64,000 nt of DNA from Mycobacteroides salmoniphilum. Lineage in GTDB: Bacteria > Actinomycetota > Actinomycetes > Mycobacteriales > Mycobacteriaceae. Positions 28,947 through 37,438 of this stretch are shown here, in pieces (position 1 is the first letter of the stretch; each line of letters begins with the position of its first letter). The position numbers and the translations under genes are program-made. The stretch covers positions 3,534,001-3,598,000 of the forward strand of contig NZ_CP024633.1 in NCBI RefSeq assembly GCF_004924335.1, in the 5' to 3' direction. The notes under the pieces were generated by a model. That model was given only the letters and a program-made list of their open reading frames with translations. It did no database searches and was not told where the DNA came from.

Positions 28947-30380
28947 TCACCCTATTTCGGCGATCGCCCACCGCAGATGTCCAAGAAGACGAGAAGCCGA
29001 GATAGGGGCCATGCCCGGACCCGGATCCGCCGCGGCGGCAGCGGCCGCGCGCGCGTGCACATAGGCGCCCATCGCCGCGGCCTTGCCCGCGGGAACTCCA
29101 GCGGCCAGCAGGGCACCGATCACACCCGAGAGCACGTCACCCGAACCCGCCGTCGCGGCCCATGATCCGTGTGACCGATTCACGTATGCGGTCCCGTCCG
29201 GCTGAGCGATGACGGTGACGTTCCCCTTGAGGAGCACCGTGGCGCCCAACCGCACCGCCAGCGACCGCGCGGCCCCGACCCGGTCGGGGCCGGGCGGCTC
29301 ACCCGCGAGCCTCCGGTATTCACCGGCGTGCGGGGTCAGGATCGTCGCCGCGTCGCGCGATGCCACCACATCGGCCAGCTCGGGGTGCTCGGCAAGGATC
29401 GTCAGGGCATCGGCGTCGACGAGCACGGGCAGGCCGCCCGACAGCACCCGCCGCAAAGTTCGCGTCTGGCGCTCGCCGGTGCCGTATCCGGGACCGATCA
29501 CCCAGGCCTGTACCCGGCCGGCGGCCTCTTCCGTCTGGGTGGCAATCACCTCCGGCCAATGCGAAACTACCTCGGCGGCAGCAGATCCGGCGTACCGAAC
29601 CATTCCGGCCGTCGCGGCGACGGCGGCACCCGTGCACAAGATGGCCGCCCCGGGGTAGGTATGCGATCCGGCCAGCACCCCCGTGACGCCCTGGGTGTAC
29701 TTGTCGTCGGCCGGTCCGGGAACGGGCCAGGCGACCGCCACGTCCTCGGCATCGAGTTCCCGGATCATCGTCGCGGGAAGATCAAGCCCGATGTCGATCA
29801 ACCTGACGTCACCGCAATCGCCAAGGGCATGAACGGGTTTGCAGCCACCGAACGTCACGGTGACCGCGGCCCGGAAGGCGGGGCCGTCCACCGTCCCGGT
29901 GTGTACGTCGACGCCACTGGGAACGTCCACCGCGATCACCGGAATGCCCTCGGCGTTGGTCTGCTCGGCGATCTCGGCGGCTCCCGGCCGCAGCGGACCG
30001 GTTCCCGAGATGCCCACCACACCGTCGACAATCAGATCGGTCTCGCTGGGCACCTCGGGCACCACCCGACCGCCGGCCTTACGGAAGGCGGCCAGTCCGC
30101 CGCGGTGGGCCCGATCCGGATTCAGCAGCACCGCGCTGACGGCGACCCCACGTCGACGCAGGAAGGTCAACGCCCACAAGGCATCTCCGCCATTGTCGCC
30201 GGAACCCACGATCGCACACACCCGTCGCCCGGCCACCACTCCCGCCCGGCGTGACAACTCGTCCGCGACAACCGTGGCCAATCCGTACGCCGCGCGCCGC
30301 ATCAACGCGCCCTCGGGCAGGGAGGCAAGCAGCGGCGCCTCGGCCTCCCGAATCTGCTCGGCGCTGTAGTAGTACCTCAT
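28947..30380 (-). CDS. nnr: Bifunctional NAD(P)H-hydrate epimerase/dehydratase
   Basis: The 477-residue repair enzyme restores NAD(P)H from its hydrated form. ATG 30380 overlaps the upstream stop (ATGA) and gives the natural start MRYYYSAEQIREAE. The YjeF N-terminal epimerase domain (about 1-215) has VGSGDNGGDALW and the ribokinase-like dehydratase domain (about 225-475) has TPHAGEYRRLAGEPP and TAGSGDVLSGVIGALLA. Counterpart of Rv3433c. It is coupled to a preceding alpha/beta hydrolase gene. Confidence 0.93.
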   Translation of the reverse strand: MRYYYSAEQIREAEAPLLASLPEGALMRRAAYGLATVVADELSRRAGVVAGRRVCAIVGSGDNGGDALWALTFLRRRGVAVSAVLLNPDRAHRGGLAAFRKAGGRVVPEVPSETDLIVDGVVGISGTGPLRPGAAEIAEQTNAEGIPVIAVDVPSGVDVHTGTVDGPAFRAAVTVTFGGCKPVHALGDCGDVRLIDIGLDLPATMIRELDAEDVAVAWPVPGPADDKYTQGVTGVLAGSHTYPGAAILCTGAAVAATAGMVRYAGSAAAEVVSHWPEVIATQTEEAAGRVQAWVIGPGYGTGERQTRTLRRVLSGGLPVLVDADALTILAEHPELADVVASRDAATILTPHAGEYRRLAGEPPGPDRVGAARSLAVRLGATVLLKGNVTVIAQPDGTAYVNRSHGSWAATAGSGDVLSGVIGALLAAGVPAGKAAAMGAYVHARAAAAAAADPGPGMAPISASRLLGHLRWAIAEIG

Positions 30381-31330
30381 GAACTGTGGGCTCCCCTCGC
30401 TCCTCCGTCGATGTCGTCGAGGAACTGGTGGGTGGCCTCGGAAATCCGCTCCGGGAATTCGCCGTTGAGTGCATGCGAGGCCTCGCTCCATCGCTGGACC
30501 CGCGCGTGCGGCAGCAGCAGTTGCGCCCGGTCCGCGGCCCGCTGGGGGCGATGGACGATGCTGCGCCCCGCGATCACCACCAGCACAGGCAACTGCAAAC
30601 CTCGGAGCTGCTCGTCGGTGAACGGGCGCGGCGTGGGGAGATACATCGCGAAATCTCGCATCCCGGAGGAAATCAGCGCGGCCTCGGGCACCGAATCATC
30701 GACCGGTACCCCGCCCGAAATCCAGCTCAACAGTCGGTTTCGGAGCCACTGTGGCATACCGGGGATGACCGCGCTGAGGGATACTACGAGCATCTTCCAC
30801 GTGACCGGCGCGAATGTCATCGCCGGATCCAGCAGGGTCAGCGAGGCGAGCCGCTTCGGGTATCGCACTGCGTGGTTGACGGCATTCCAACCGCCGATCG
30901 ACAGGCCCAGCATGTGTACGCGGTCGAGTTCGAGCCCGGCGAGCGCGTCCTCCAGCCAAGCGGCCTGATCCTCGGCACCGGCGATCGCCTTGTGCTGCAC
31001 GCTCATACCGGCCTCCCCAAGCAGATCCAGGGTGTAAACGGTACGCCGCGTGATCAGCGATGCCAGGTTGGCGCGCCACAGGGGCGTAGAGGCGTTCCGG
31101 CCGGGAAGTAACACCAGCGGAGTCCCCAGCGCTGACCCAAATCTGTACGCCCGCACAGTCCCTAACCGAGTGCCAATGTCCACACTGGAGATCACCGCAG
31201 GCAGGTCATCCATTCCGCGAAGATATGCCCGCACGAACCTGTCAAACGCCGCTTCGTCGGTGAAATGACCCACCTTCTCTGCGGCCCAATGTTTTCCGAT
31301 GCGATGCACAGGTACCGCAACGGAATTCAT
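30377..31330 (-). CDS. Alpha/beta hydrolase
   Basis: This 317-residue protein has the alpha/beta hydrolase fold with LVLLPGRNAST at the oxyanion hole, nucleophile GLSIGGWNAV and a C-terminal catalytic histidine in SEASHALNGEFP. There is no signal peptide or membrane helix. Its stop overlaps the nnr start, and glmS ends 20 nt beyond its start side in the same orientation. It could be an esterase or lactonase; the substrate cannot be inferred. Confidence 0.7.
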   Translation of the reverse strand: MNSVAVPVHRIGKHWAAEKVGHFTDEAAFDRFVRAYLRGMDDLPAVISSVDIGTRLGTVRAYRFGSALGTPLVLLPGRNASTPLWRANLASLITRRTVYTLDLLGEAGMSVQHKAIAGAEDQAAWLEDALAGLELDRVHMLGLSIGGWNAVNHAVRYPKRLASLTLLDPAMTFAPVTWKMLVVSLSAVIPGMPQWLRNRLLSWISGGVPVDDSVPEAALISSGMRDFAMYLPTPRPFTDEQLRGLQLPVLVVIAGRSIVHRPQRAADRAQLLLPHARVQRWSEASHALNGEFPERISEATHQFLDDIDGGARGAHSS

Positions 31331-31351
31331 GCAGAGGGCCTACGGCTGCCG

Positions 31352-33217
31352 CTATTCGACGGTTACCGACTTGGCCAGGTTGCGCGGCTTATCCACGTCA
31401 TACCCACGGGCCTGCGCGACCGCCGCGGCGAACACCTGCATCGGAATCGTGGACAGCAGCGGTTGATACAGCGTCGACACCGCCGGAATCTCGATGAGAT
31501 GGTCCGCGTACGGCCGAATCGTCTCATCGCCCTCCTCGGCGATGACGATCGTCCGCGCCCCGCGGGCCTGAATCTCACGAATGTTGCTGAGCAGCTTCGA
31601 ATGCAACAACCCCATGCCCTTGGGCGAGGGCATCACCACGATGACCGGCAGCCCCTCTTCGATCAGCGCGATCGGCCCATGCTTGAGCTCCCCGGCCGCG
31701 AAGCCCTCCGCATGCATGTACGCCAATTCCTTGAGCTTGAGCGCACCTTCGAGTGCCACCGGGTACCCGACATGGCGCCCCAGGAACAGGATGCTGGAGG
31801 ACTGCGCATACTGGCGCGCAAGCTCGGCGACCGGGTCCATCGCATCGATAACGCGCTGGATCAATTCCGGCATGGCCTCCAGCTCGTGGTACTCACGCGC
31901 CACCTCGTCTGGGTACTTGGTCCCGCGGGCCTGCGCCAAGGCAAGGCCCACAATGTAATTGGCGGTTACCTGCGCAAGGAACGTCTTTGTCGCGGCGACA
32001 CCGATCTCCGGCCCGGCGCGCGTGTACAGCACCGCATCGCACTCACGGGGAATCTGCGAACCGTTGGTATTGCAGACGGCCAGCACCTTGGCCTTCTGCT
32101 CCTTGGCGTGTCGCACCGCTTCCAGGGTGTCCGCGGTCTCACCCGACTGCGAGATGGCGACGACGAGGGTGCTGCGATCCAAAACCGGGTCGCGGTAGCG
32201 GAATTCGCTCGCGAGCTCGATCTCCACAGGCAGCCGTGTCCAGTGCTCGATGGCGTACTTGGCCAACAGACCCGAGTGGAATGCCGTACCGCAGGCGACC
32301 ACGAACACCTTGTCGATATCGCGCAGTTCCTGATCGGAGAGCCGCTGTTCGTCGAGCACTATCCGGCCGAGGTCGAAGTGCCCCAACAAGGTGTCGGACA
32401 CCGCCGCCGGCTGCTCGGCGATCTCCTTGAGCATGAAGTACTCGTAACCGCCCTTTTCCGCGGCCGACAGGTCCCAGTCGATCGTGAACACCCGGGCGTT
32501 GTCGGTGTCGTCGTTACCCGCGAAGTCGGTGATGCGGTAGCCGTCCGCGGTGATGACCACAACCTGGTCCTGCCCCAATTCGACGGCTTCCCGGGTGTAT
32601 TCGATGAAGGCGGCCACATCGGACCCGAGGAACATCTCGCCGTCGCCGATGCCGACAACCAGCGGGGTAGACCGGCGTGCGGCCACGATCGTGCCCGGGT
32701 CGTCGGCGTGGGAGAAGACGAGGGTGAAGTGCCCCTCCAGCCGTCGCACGACGGCCTGCACCGAGGCCACGAAGTCGCCGGCAGTGTCTCCGGATTCGTA
32801 CTGGCGAGCCACCAGATGCACGGCCACCTCGGAATCGGTGTCACTGGCGAACTCGACGCCAGCAGCCTCCAGCTCGGCGCGCAGCACCGGGAAGTTCTCG
32901 ATGATCCCGTTGTGGACCACCGCCACCTTGCCGCTCGCATCCCGATGCGGGTGAGCGTTGCGGTCGGTGGGAGCGCCGTGGGTGGCCCAACGGGTGTGTC
33001 CCATACCCGTCGTCGCGGCGAAGGATTCACCGGATTCCGCGATCGCGGACTCCAGGTTGGCCAGCCGACCCGCCTTCCGCTGCACCAGGAGACCGCCGCT
33101 ACCGTCCGCCAGCGCCACTCCCGCAGAGTCGTAGCCCCGGTACTCGAGCCGCCGCAGCGCCTCAAGGACGACACCAAGGGCGTCCCGGTGGCCGACGTAC
33201 CCGACGATTCCGCACAT
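31352..33217 (-). CDS. glmS: Glutamine-fructose-6-phosphate aminotransferase
   Basis: The 621-residue enzyme makes glucosamine-6-phosphate, the entry point to UDP-GlcNAc and peptidoglycan. ATG 33217 gives MCGIVGYVGH, leaving the N-terminal nucleophile cysteine at position 2 after Met removal; the 15 upstream codons are not part of the protein. The class II amidotransferase domain covers about 1-225 (HTRWATHGAPTDRNAHPH) and two SIS isomerase domains fill the rest (SQSGETADTLE, LGRHVGYPVALEGALKLKE), ending VDKPRNLAKSVTVE. Counterpart of Rv3436c; works in the same pathway as glmM at 38950. Confidence 0.96.
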   Translation of the reverse strand: MCGIVGYVGHRDALGVVLEALRRLEYRGYDSAGVALADGSGGLLVQRKAGRLANLESAIAESGESFAATTGMGHTRWATHGAPTDRNAHPHRDASGKVAVVHNGIIENFPVLRAELEAAGVEFASDTDSEVAVHLVARQYESGDTAGDFVASVQAVVRRLEGHFTLVFSHADDPGTIVAARRSTPLVVGIGDGEMFLGSDVAAFIEYTREAVELGQDQVVVITADGYRITDFAGNDDTDNARVFTIDWDLSAAEKGGYEYFMLKEIAEQPAAVSDTLLGHFDLGRIVLDEQRLSDQELRDIDKVFVVACGTAFHSGLLAKYAIEHWTRLPVEIELASEFRYRDPVLDRSTLVVAISQSGETADTLEAVRHAKEQKAKVLAVCNTNGSQIPRECDAVLYTRAGPEIGVAATKTFLAQVTANYIVGLALAQARGTKYPDEVAREYHELEAMPELIQRVIDAMDPVAELARQYAQSSSILFLGRHVGYPVALEGALKLKELAYMHAEGFAAGELKHGPIALIEEGLPVIVVMPSPKGMGLLHSKLLSNIREIQARGARTIVIAEEGDETIRPYADHLIEIPAVSTLYQPLLSTIPMQVFAAAVAQARGYDVDKPRNLAKSVTVE

Positions 33218-33270
33218 AGCCCACCAGGGTAGTTCAGTTCCCGCTGCAGTCCGCAACGGCAACGATCCGC

Positions 33271-33276
33271 TACGGT
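33271..33276 (+). promoter_or_regulatory. -10 box TACGGT of a leaderless transcript
   Basis: TACGGT is followed by exactly 6 nt and the ATG at 33283, placing the transcription start on the start codon. No purine-rich ribosome binding site is present. Confidence 0.6.
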
Positions 33277-33282
33277 CATGCC

Positions 33283-34149
33283 ATGGCGAGTACCCGCACG
33301 CTATTCAAAGCCCTGACCCGCCGTGGTCCGCATAAGGTTCTGCGCGGCGACCTGGCCTTCGCGGGGGTAACCGGCGTCGTCTACACACCGGATTCCGGCT
33401 TTAATCTGCCTGCGGTGGCGTTTGGACACGACTGGCTGACCGGTACGGACAAGTATCGAGCGACCCTGGAACACCTCGCATCCTGGGGAATCGTCGCGGC
33501 CGCCCCCGATACCGAGAAGGGGTTGATCCCGTCACACCTGAACCTGGCTGCCGACTTGGCCACAACGCTCGAAATCGTGACCCGGGTGCGACTTGGCGAC
33601 GGCAAGATCAGCGTGCATCCGACCAAGCTCGCGCTCGCCGGTCACGGGCTGGGAGCTTCGGCGGCGGTCTTCGCGGCGACCCGGTCTCCGGCATCGGCGG
33701 ACAAGAAGAATCGTCCGGCAGGAGCTAAGGCCGTCGTCGCACTGTTTCCCAGCCAGACTCAGCCGCCCGTGGAGAAAAGCGCGTCCGCGCTGACCATCCC
33801 CGGACTGGTACTCACGAGCACCGAGGACACGCAATCGCTGCGCTCGAATGCCCTGGCTCTCTCGCGAGCATGGCCAGGTGCAGATCTGCGGAATGTCGCC
33901 AAGGCGAAGTCCAGTGGGCTACCGGAACACAGCTGGCTGCGTAGGTTTGTCGGGCTCGGCGGATCGAACCGGGCAACCCAGCGCAACACTCGTGCCCTGC
34001 TGACCGGATATCTGCTGTTCCAGCTCGCGGGCGACAAGCGCTACCGCGACTTCGCGGATGCCACGGCGGAACTGCCGAATACCTCCCTGCCCGACGTAGC
34101 CGAGCTGGAGATCAGCGAGCTCGATCGCGTGCAATCGCTGCTGAGGTAA
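33283..34149 (+). CDS. Alpha/beta-hydrolase-fold protein with missing serine nucleophile (Rv3438-like)
   Basis: The 288-residue protein resembles dienelactone-hydrolase/cutinase-like folds (VVYTPDSGFNLPAVAFGHDWLTG; LALAGHGLGASAAVF). The nucleophile elbow reads G-H-G-L-G, with glycine where GxSxG hydrolases have serine, so normal ester hydrolysis looks impossible. The C-terminal helices lack an obvious catalytic histidine near the end. It is divergent from glmS and convergent with a three-gene WXG100-like operon (1 nt between stops). By position and size it matches Rv3438 (280 aa). It may be a non-enzymatic or altered-mechanism protein. Confidence 0.75.
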   Translation: MASTRTLFKALTRRGPHKVLRGDLAFAGVTGVVYTPDSGFNLPAVAFGHDWLTGTDKYRATLEHLASWGIVAAAPDTEKGLIPSHLNLAADLATTLEIVTRVRLGDGKISVHPTKLALAGHGLGASAAVFAATRSPASADKKNRPAGAKAVVALFPSQTQPPVEKSASALTIPGLVLTSTEDTQSLRSNALALSRAWPGADLRNVAKAKSSGLPEHSWLRRFVGLGGSNRATQRNTRALLTGYLLFQLAGDKRYRDFADATAELPNTSLPDVAELEISELDRVQSLLR

Positions 34150-34380
34150 TCAGCGCCTCCACCGCTGCCAGCGGTACACATCGTCCTCATCGAAATCGGA
34201 CTCGTTCACGTGGATCTGCGTCGGCATCTGAAATTCATGGACGGATTTCGGGGTCGTCGCGGGCACCTGTTCGCCGGGCGGTATCGCGTCGCGAGCCGCA
34301 TCGGCCTCGTCGCGCAGCTGGTCAAGTGTGCTCTCGAAATCCGAGACGATTCCCGCAAGCGCGTCGGTGATATCGATCAT
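34150..34380 (-). CDS. Small acidic protein coupled to WXG100-like gene
   Basis: The 76-residue protein has an alpha-helical N-terminal half (MIDITDALAGIVSDFESTLDQLRDEADAARD without heptad break), a Pro-rich middle and an acidic-then-aromatic/basic end (DFDEDDVYRWQRWRR). Its ATG overlaps the stop of the 520-residue gene (ATGA), so the two are coupled. No signal peptide or membrane helix. No family recognised; position suggests a chaperone, partner or immunity-like accessory for the upstream secretion substrates, which is only inference. Confidence 0.7.
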   Translation of the reverse strand: MIDITDALAGIVSDFESTLDQLRDEADAARDAIPPGEQVPATTPKSVHEFQMPTQIHVNESDFDEDDVYRWQRWRR

Positions 34381-35939
34381 CGTCCGGCCTTGGGCAGTTC
34401 GTCGGCCGCGATCTCACACGGCGTCTCCCCGGCATCGGTCCCTGCGGCGTGAGGTCGCGCCGGCGGGCTGGCGGGCCCCACCGATGGCAAGGGTGACGGC
34501 TGCTGCCCATGGACCGGTGGTGGACTCATCGGCGCCATCGAGCCCGCGGGTTGCGCCCCCGAGAAGCCGCCGCTAGACGGAGGAACCGCACCCCCAGGCG
34601 GCGTCGTACCCAGCGGTGCACCCGGTGTGGTCTGGCCCGAGGGGGCCGGTGTGGCTTCCGGGCCGTTGGCACCCGCCAACTGAACGCCCGGCCCCTGGAT
34701 CGGCTTGCCATCCGTGGCGAAGGTTGCCCCGGCATCGGTGCGGGCCTCCTGGATCGCAGCGTCCTTGGCTGCCGCCATCTTGGCGTCCGGGTCCTTCTTG
34801 TCGGCAGACTCGTCGGCCTTCCCGTCGATCTTGTCGTCGGGCTTCCCGTCGCCCGGTCCGGGCTCTCCGCCCTGTCCCATCTGGTCGAACGGGATGTTGG
34901 AGAGGCCCTCGGCAATCGCGCTGACGATTCCGCTCGCCGCCTGGCTGATCGATCCCAGGGCGCCCGTCATGGCGCCGGTCAGGCCACTGACGATCTGGCT
35001 CGGGTCCATGCCCTGCTGTCCTTGCCCCTGCCCAGCACCCTGCTGCCCACCGCCGGACATCTGGCCGCCCTGATTACCCATCGCGGATGCCGGCGTGGCC
35101 GAGCCCTGCATTCCACCGCCTGCGGCGCCACTGGCGGAACCACTGGCGCCCGGCTCCTGCTCCCCGCCTTTGCCTTTACCTCTGTCCGCGGGGTTCTGCG
35201 GGGACTCGGTATCCGAGTCGTACTCGGGCCCGAGCTGGCCGGGTGGGTTCTTGAACTCCGGAGGCAGCTCCTGCTTCAGCGCGTTGATCAAGGTGTCGTA
35301 CGCCTCGCCGCCTTTACCCCAGGCAAGCTTCATCGCGGGCAGCCATTTGCCCTCGATGTTCTGCTGAACATGCGGCCCGATCTTCGTCGCGTTGGTCTCG
35401 TCGGCGACAGACTTGTCTCCGGTGCCGGTCTTGTAGGTCGTGACGGCACTGTCGAAGGACGCACGGTCTGTCACCAAGCCGTCGACCAAGGTCGACGCCT
35501 GCTTCTTCAGATCGACGATGGTCCACAGTGCTTCGCGCAACCCGTCCAGGCCGATGGATACCTGTCCGAATTCCTTGGTCACCGCATCGGCAGTGGAGTT
35601 GTGCGTCCTGAGGAACTGGTTGGCCGCCTCCGAGCCTTGGCCTTCCCACATCCCCATGAGCTGCTGCAGCTGTCCGTGCTGACGCTCGGCCGCGGCCTTC
35701 ATCGTGGTTACCGCGCCCCTGAACAACTCGAGGTCCGCACCGAGCTTGTTCAGATCCATGCCGGCATCCATGTCGTACCAATCGAACAGCTGGCGCTCGT
35801 TGGCGGTGAGGTCCGGGTTGGTAATCGTGACCGGAGACTTGCCGTTCCCCCGGATCGCGGTGGTCGTGTAGTTCTGCGAGTTCGCGATCGCCTGGATCCC
35901 CTCACTGCGCAGCGACTCGATGTCGTATTTACCGGCCAT
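34377..35939 (-). CDS. Large WXG100/EspB-like secreted protein (Rv3439c-like)
   Basis: The 520-residue product starts at ATG 35939 and overlaps the end of the preceding small gene by 11 nt. Residues about 60-200 are helical and contain W98-E-G100 (MWEG), the turn of WXG100-type helical hairpins, with a long central coiled region. A Gly/Gln/Ser/Pro/Ala-rich disordered stretch follows (about 260-340), then a short hydrophobic helix (SGLTGAMTGALGSISQAASGIVSAIAEGL, about 345-373) and a Pro-rich tail. Layout resembles EspB/PPE-like T7SS effectors. Matches Rv3439c (467 aa, Ala/Pro-rich) by position. Paired with the upstream EspC-like gene. Confidence 0.8.
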   Translation of the reverse strand: MAGKYDIESLRSEGIQAIANSQNYTTTAIRGNGKSPVTITNPDLTANERQLFDWYDMDAGMDLNKLGADLELFRGAVTTMKAAAERQHGQLQQLMGMWEGQGSEAANQFLRTHNSTADAVTKEFGQVSIGLDGLREALWTIVDLKKQASTLVDGLVTDRASFDSAVTTYKTGTGDKSVADETNATKIGPHVQQNIEGKWLPAMKLAWGKGGEAYDTLINALKQELPPEFKNPPGQLGPEYDSDTESPQNPADRGKGKGGEQEPGASGSASGAAGGGMQGSATPASAMGNQGGQMSGGGQQGAGQGQGQQGMDPSQIVSGLTGAMTGALGSISQAASGIVSAIAEGLSNIPFDQMGQGGEPGPGDGKPDDKIDGKADESADKKDPDAKMAAAKDAAIQEARTDAGATFATDGKPIQGPGVQLAGANGPEATPAPSGQTTPGAPLGTTPPGGAVPPSSGGFSGAQPAGSMAPMSPPPVHGQQPSPLPSVGPASPPARPHAAGTDAGETPCEIAADELPKAGR

Positions 35940-36237
35940 TGGCTGCAGCCAACCTTGCCTTGTTCTTGGCATCGCGATCGGCATACCGTTGCGCGGTCGC
36001 ACGGAGCTGCTCGGCGATGGCGGTGTTGGTGCGATGCCAGTTCTCCAGATGAGTTACCACCTCGTGCAGGCCGTTCCTGACGTCATCCCCCTTGGCGGTG
36101 TGCCACTGACCGGCCGAAGCCCCGCCGAAGGACAAGCCGCGCAGCTGCGCAATTGCTTTCTGCAGCTCGTCGGCCACGCTGTCGAACTCCCCAGCGACCC
36201 CCCGGACACCAGCGACATTGATCGAGGTTTCTCCCAT
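35929..36237 (-). CDS. EspC/WXG100-like T7SS substrate (Rv3440c-like)
   Basis: ATG 36237 gives 102 residues, matching Rv3440c (103). Two helices (about 10-35 and 52-92) are separated by a turn GLSFGGASAGQW. The second helix ends with Y85-A-D-R-D89, a YxxxD T7SS export signal, followed by a short basic tail. There is no Shine-Dalgarno; the promoter at 36244-36272 would start transcription at or next to the ATG. It overlaps the 520-residue partner gene and likely forms a secreted heterodimer with it. Confidence 0.82.
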   Translation of the reverse strand: MGETSINVAGVRGVAGEFDSVADELQKAIAQLRGLSFGGASAGQWHTAKGDDVRNGLHEVVTHLENWHRTNTAIAEQLRATAQRYADRDAKNKARLAAANGR

Positions 36238-36243
36238 ATTGAC

Positions 36244-36272
36244 TACGACGGGTACATAGCCATTCCGGTTCC
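36244..36272 (-). promoter_or_regulatory. ECF (SigM-like) promoter of the Rv3440c/Rv3439c-like operon
   Basis: On the minus strand GGAAC (36272-36268), a 17-nt spacer and CGTCGTA (36250-36244). The 5' flank TGAAAAAAGATGGAACCG is nearly identical to that of the esxU promoter. The form fits GGAAC-N16-18-CGTC of SigM-type ECF promoters. Transcription would start within a few bases of the ATG at 36237. Confidence 0.7.
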
Positions 36273-36328
36273 ATCTTTTTTCACCAATCTGCGGGTCATG
36301 CGTCTTCCCGTTCAACCGCTTGGTCGGG

Positions 36329-36334
36329 TAGGGT
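36329..36334 (+). promoter_or_regulatory. -10 box TAGGGT of a leaderless transcript
   Basis: TAGGGT is followed by 6 nt and the ATG at 36341, so transcription should begin at the start codon; no Shine-Dalgarno is seen. Confidence 0.6.
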
Positions 36335-36340
36335 CGCCGC

Positions 36341-37378
36341 ATGCGCATTGGAACCACGTTGAGCTACGCCGGAGGATTCACCGAGGTCGTCGACGAACTC
36401 GCTGAGCTGGAGAAAGTCGGGCTCGACATCGCGTTCGTCGCCGAAGCTTACTCGTACGACGCCGCAAGCCAGCTCGGGTATCTCGCCGCCAAGACGTCCA
36501 CCGTAAAGCTCGCGTCGGGCATCTTCCAGCTCTACACCCGCACCCCCACCCTGCTCGCGATGACGGCGGCCGGTCTGGACTACGTCTCCAACGGCCGGTT
36601 CGTCCTCGGCATCGGCGCCTCGGGCCCTCAGGTCATCGAGGGATTCCACGGCGTGAAGTACGACGCCCCTCTGGGCCGCACTCGCGAGACCATCGAAATC
36701 TGCCGCAAGGTGTGGCGCCGTGAACGCCTGGAGTTCGAGGGCAAATACTTCACCGTGCCGCTGCCGCCCGAGCAGGGCACCGGCCTGGGCAAGGCACTGA
36801 AGCTGATCAATCACCCTGTACGCGAGCGTATTCCGGTGCTCATTGCCGCTCTTGGCCCCAAGAACGTGGCACTGACCGCGGAGATCGCGGAGGGCTGGCA
36901 GCCCATCTTCTTCCTCCCCGAGAAGGCCAATGACGTGTGGGGCGCCTCCCTGGCCGAGGGCAAGGCCAAGCGCGACCCGTCGCTCGGCGACCTTGAGGTC
37001 TACGCCGGCCCAGCTCTTGCGATCGGTGATGATGTCGAGGCGCTGTACGGGTTCGTCAAGCCGAGCCTGGCGCTGTACATCGGCGGTATGGGCGCCAAGG
37101 GCAAGAACTTCTACCACAACCTCGCGACCGCTTACGGGTTCGGCAAGGAAGCCGACCGCATCCAGGAGCTCTACCTGGCCGGCAAGAAGGCCGAGGCAAC
37201 CGATGCGGTGCCCGACGAGCTGGTCAGAAACGTCTCCCTCATCGGACCGAAGAGCTTTGTCGCCGAACGAGTGGCGGCCTTCAAAGAGGCGGGTGTGACG
37301 ACCCTCAATGTCGCACCGCTCGCCGCCGACGCGGCAGGCCGGATCAAGCATGTCGAGGCACTGCGCGAGCTGCTCTGA
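36341..37378 (+). CDS. LLM-family (F420-dependent) oxidoreductase
   Basis: The 345-residue protein has the luciferase-like TIM barrel used with coenzyme F420 in mycobacteria: MRIGTTLSYAGGF, AEAYSYDAAS, LASGIFQLYTRTPTLLAMTAAGLD, RFVLGIGASGPQVIEGFHG. It lacks a signal peptide. The substrate cannot be told; related enzymes reduce or oxidise diverse secondary alcohols and enoate-like compounds. It is divergent from the T7SS-like operon with a 103-nt gap holding both promoters. Confidence 0.85.
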   Translation: MRIGTTLSYAGGFTEVVDELAELEKVGLDIAFVAEAYSYDAASQLGYLAAKTSTVKLASGIFQLYTRTPTLLAMTAAGLDYVSNGRFVLGIGASGPQVIEGFHGVKYDAPLGRTRETIEICRKVWRRERLEFEGKYFTVPLPPEQGTGLGKALKLINHPVRERIPVLIAALGPKNVALTAEIAEGWQPIFFLPEKANDVWGASLAEGKAKRDPSLGDLEVYAGPALAIGDDVEALYGFVKPSLALYIGGMGAKGKNFYHNLATAYGFGKEADRIQELYLAGKKAEATDAVPDELVRNVSLIGPKSFVAERVAAFKEAGVTTLNVAPLAADAAGRIKHVEALRELL

Positions 37379-37438
37379 TTCGCCCGCCGTTCGCGTAGCG
37401 TTCGGCGTGTGTTCGCGCGGCACCCTGAAAGTGGTGGG

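Noticed and set aside
27152..29005. 617-residue ORF antisense to alr and gadB
   Set aside because: Spans two well-supported genes on the opposite strand.
31265..33232. 655-residue ORF antisense to glmS
   Set aside because: Shadow frame of glmS.
33218..33282. glmS ribozyme or riboswitch in the glmS leader
   Set aside because: The gap is only 65 nt and shows no ribozyme core; such elements are known from Firmicutes, not mycobacteria.
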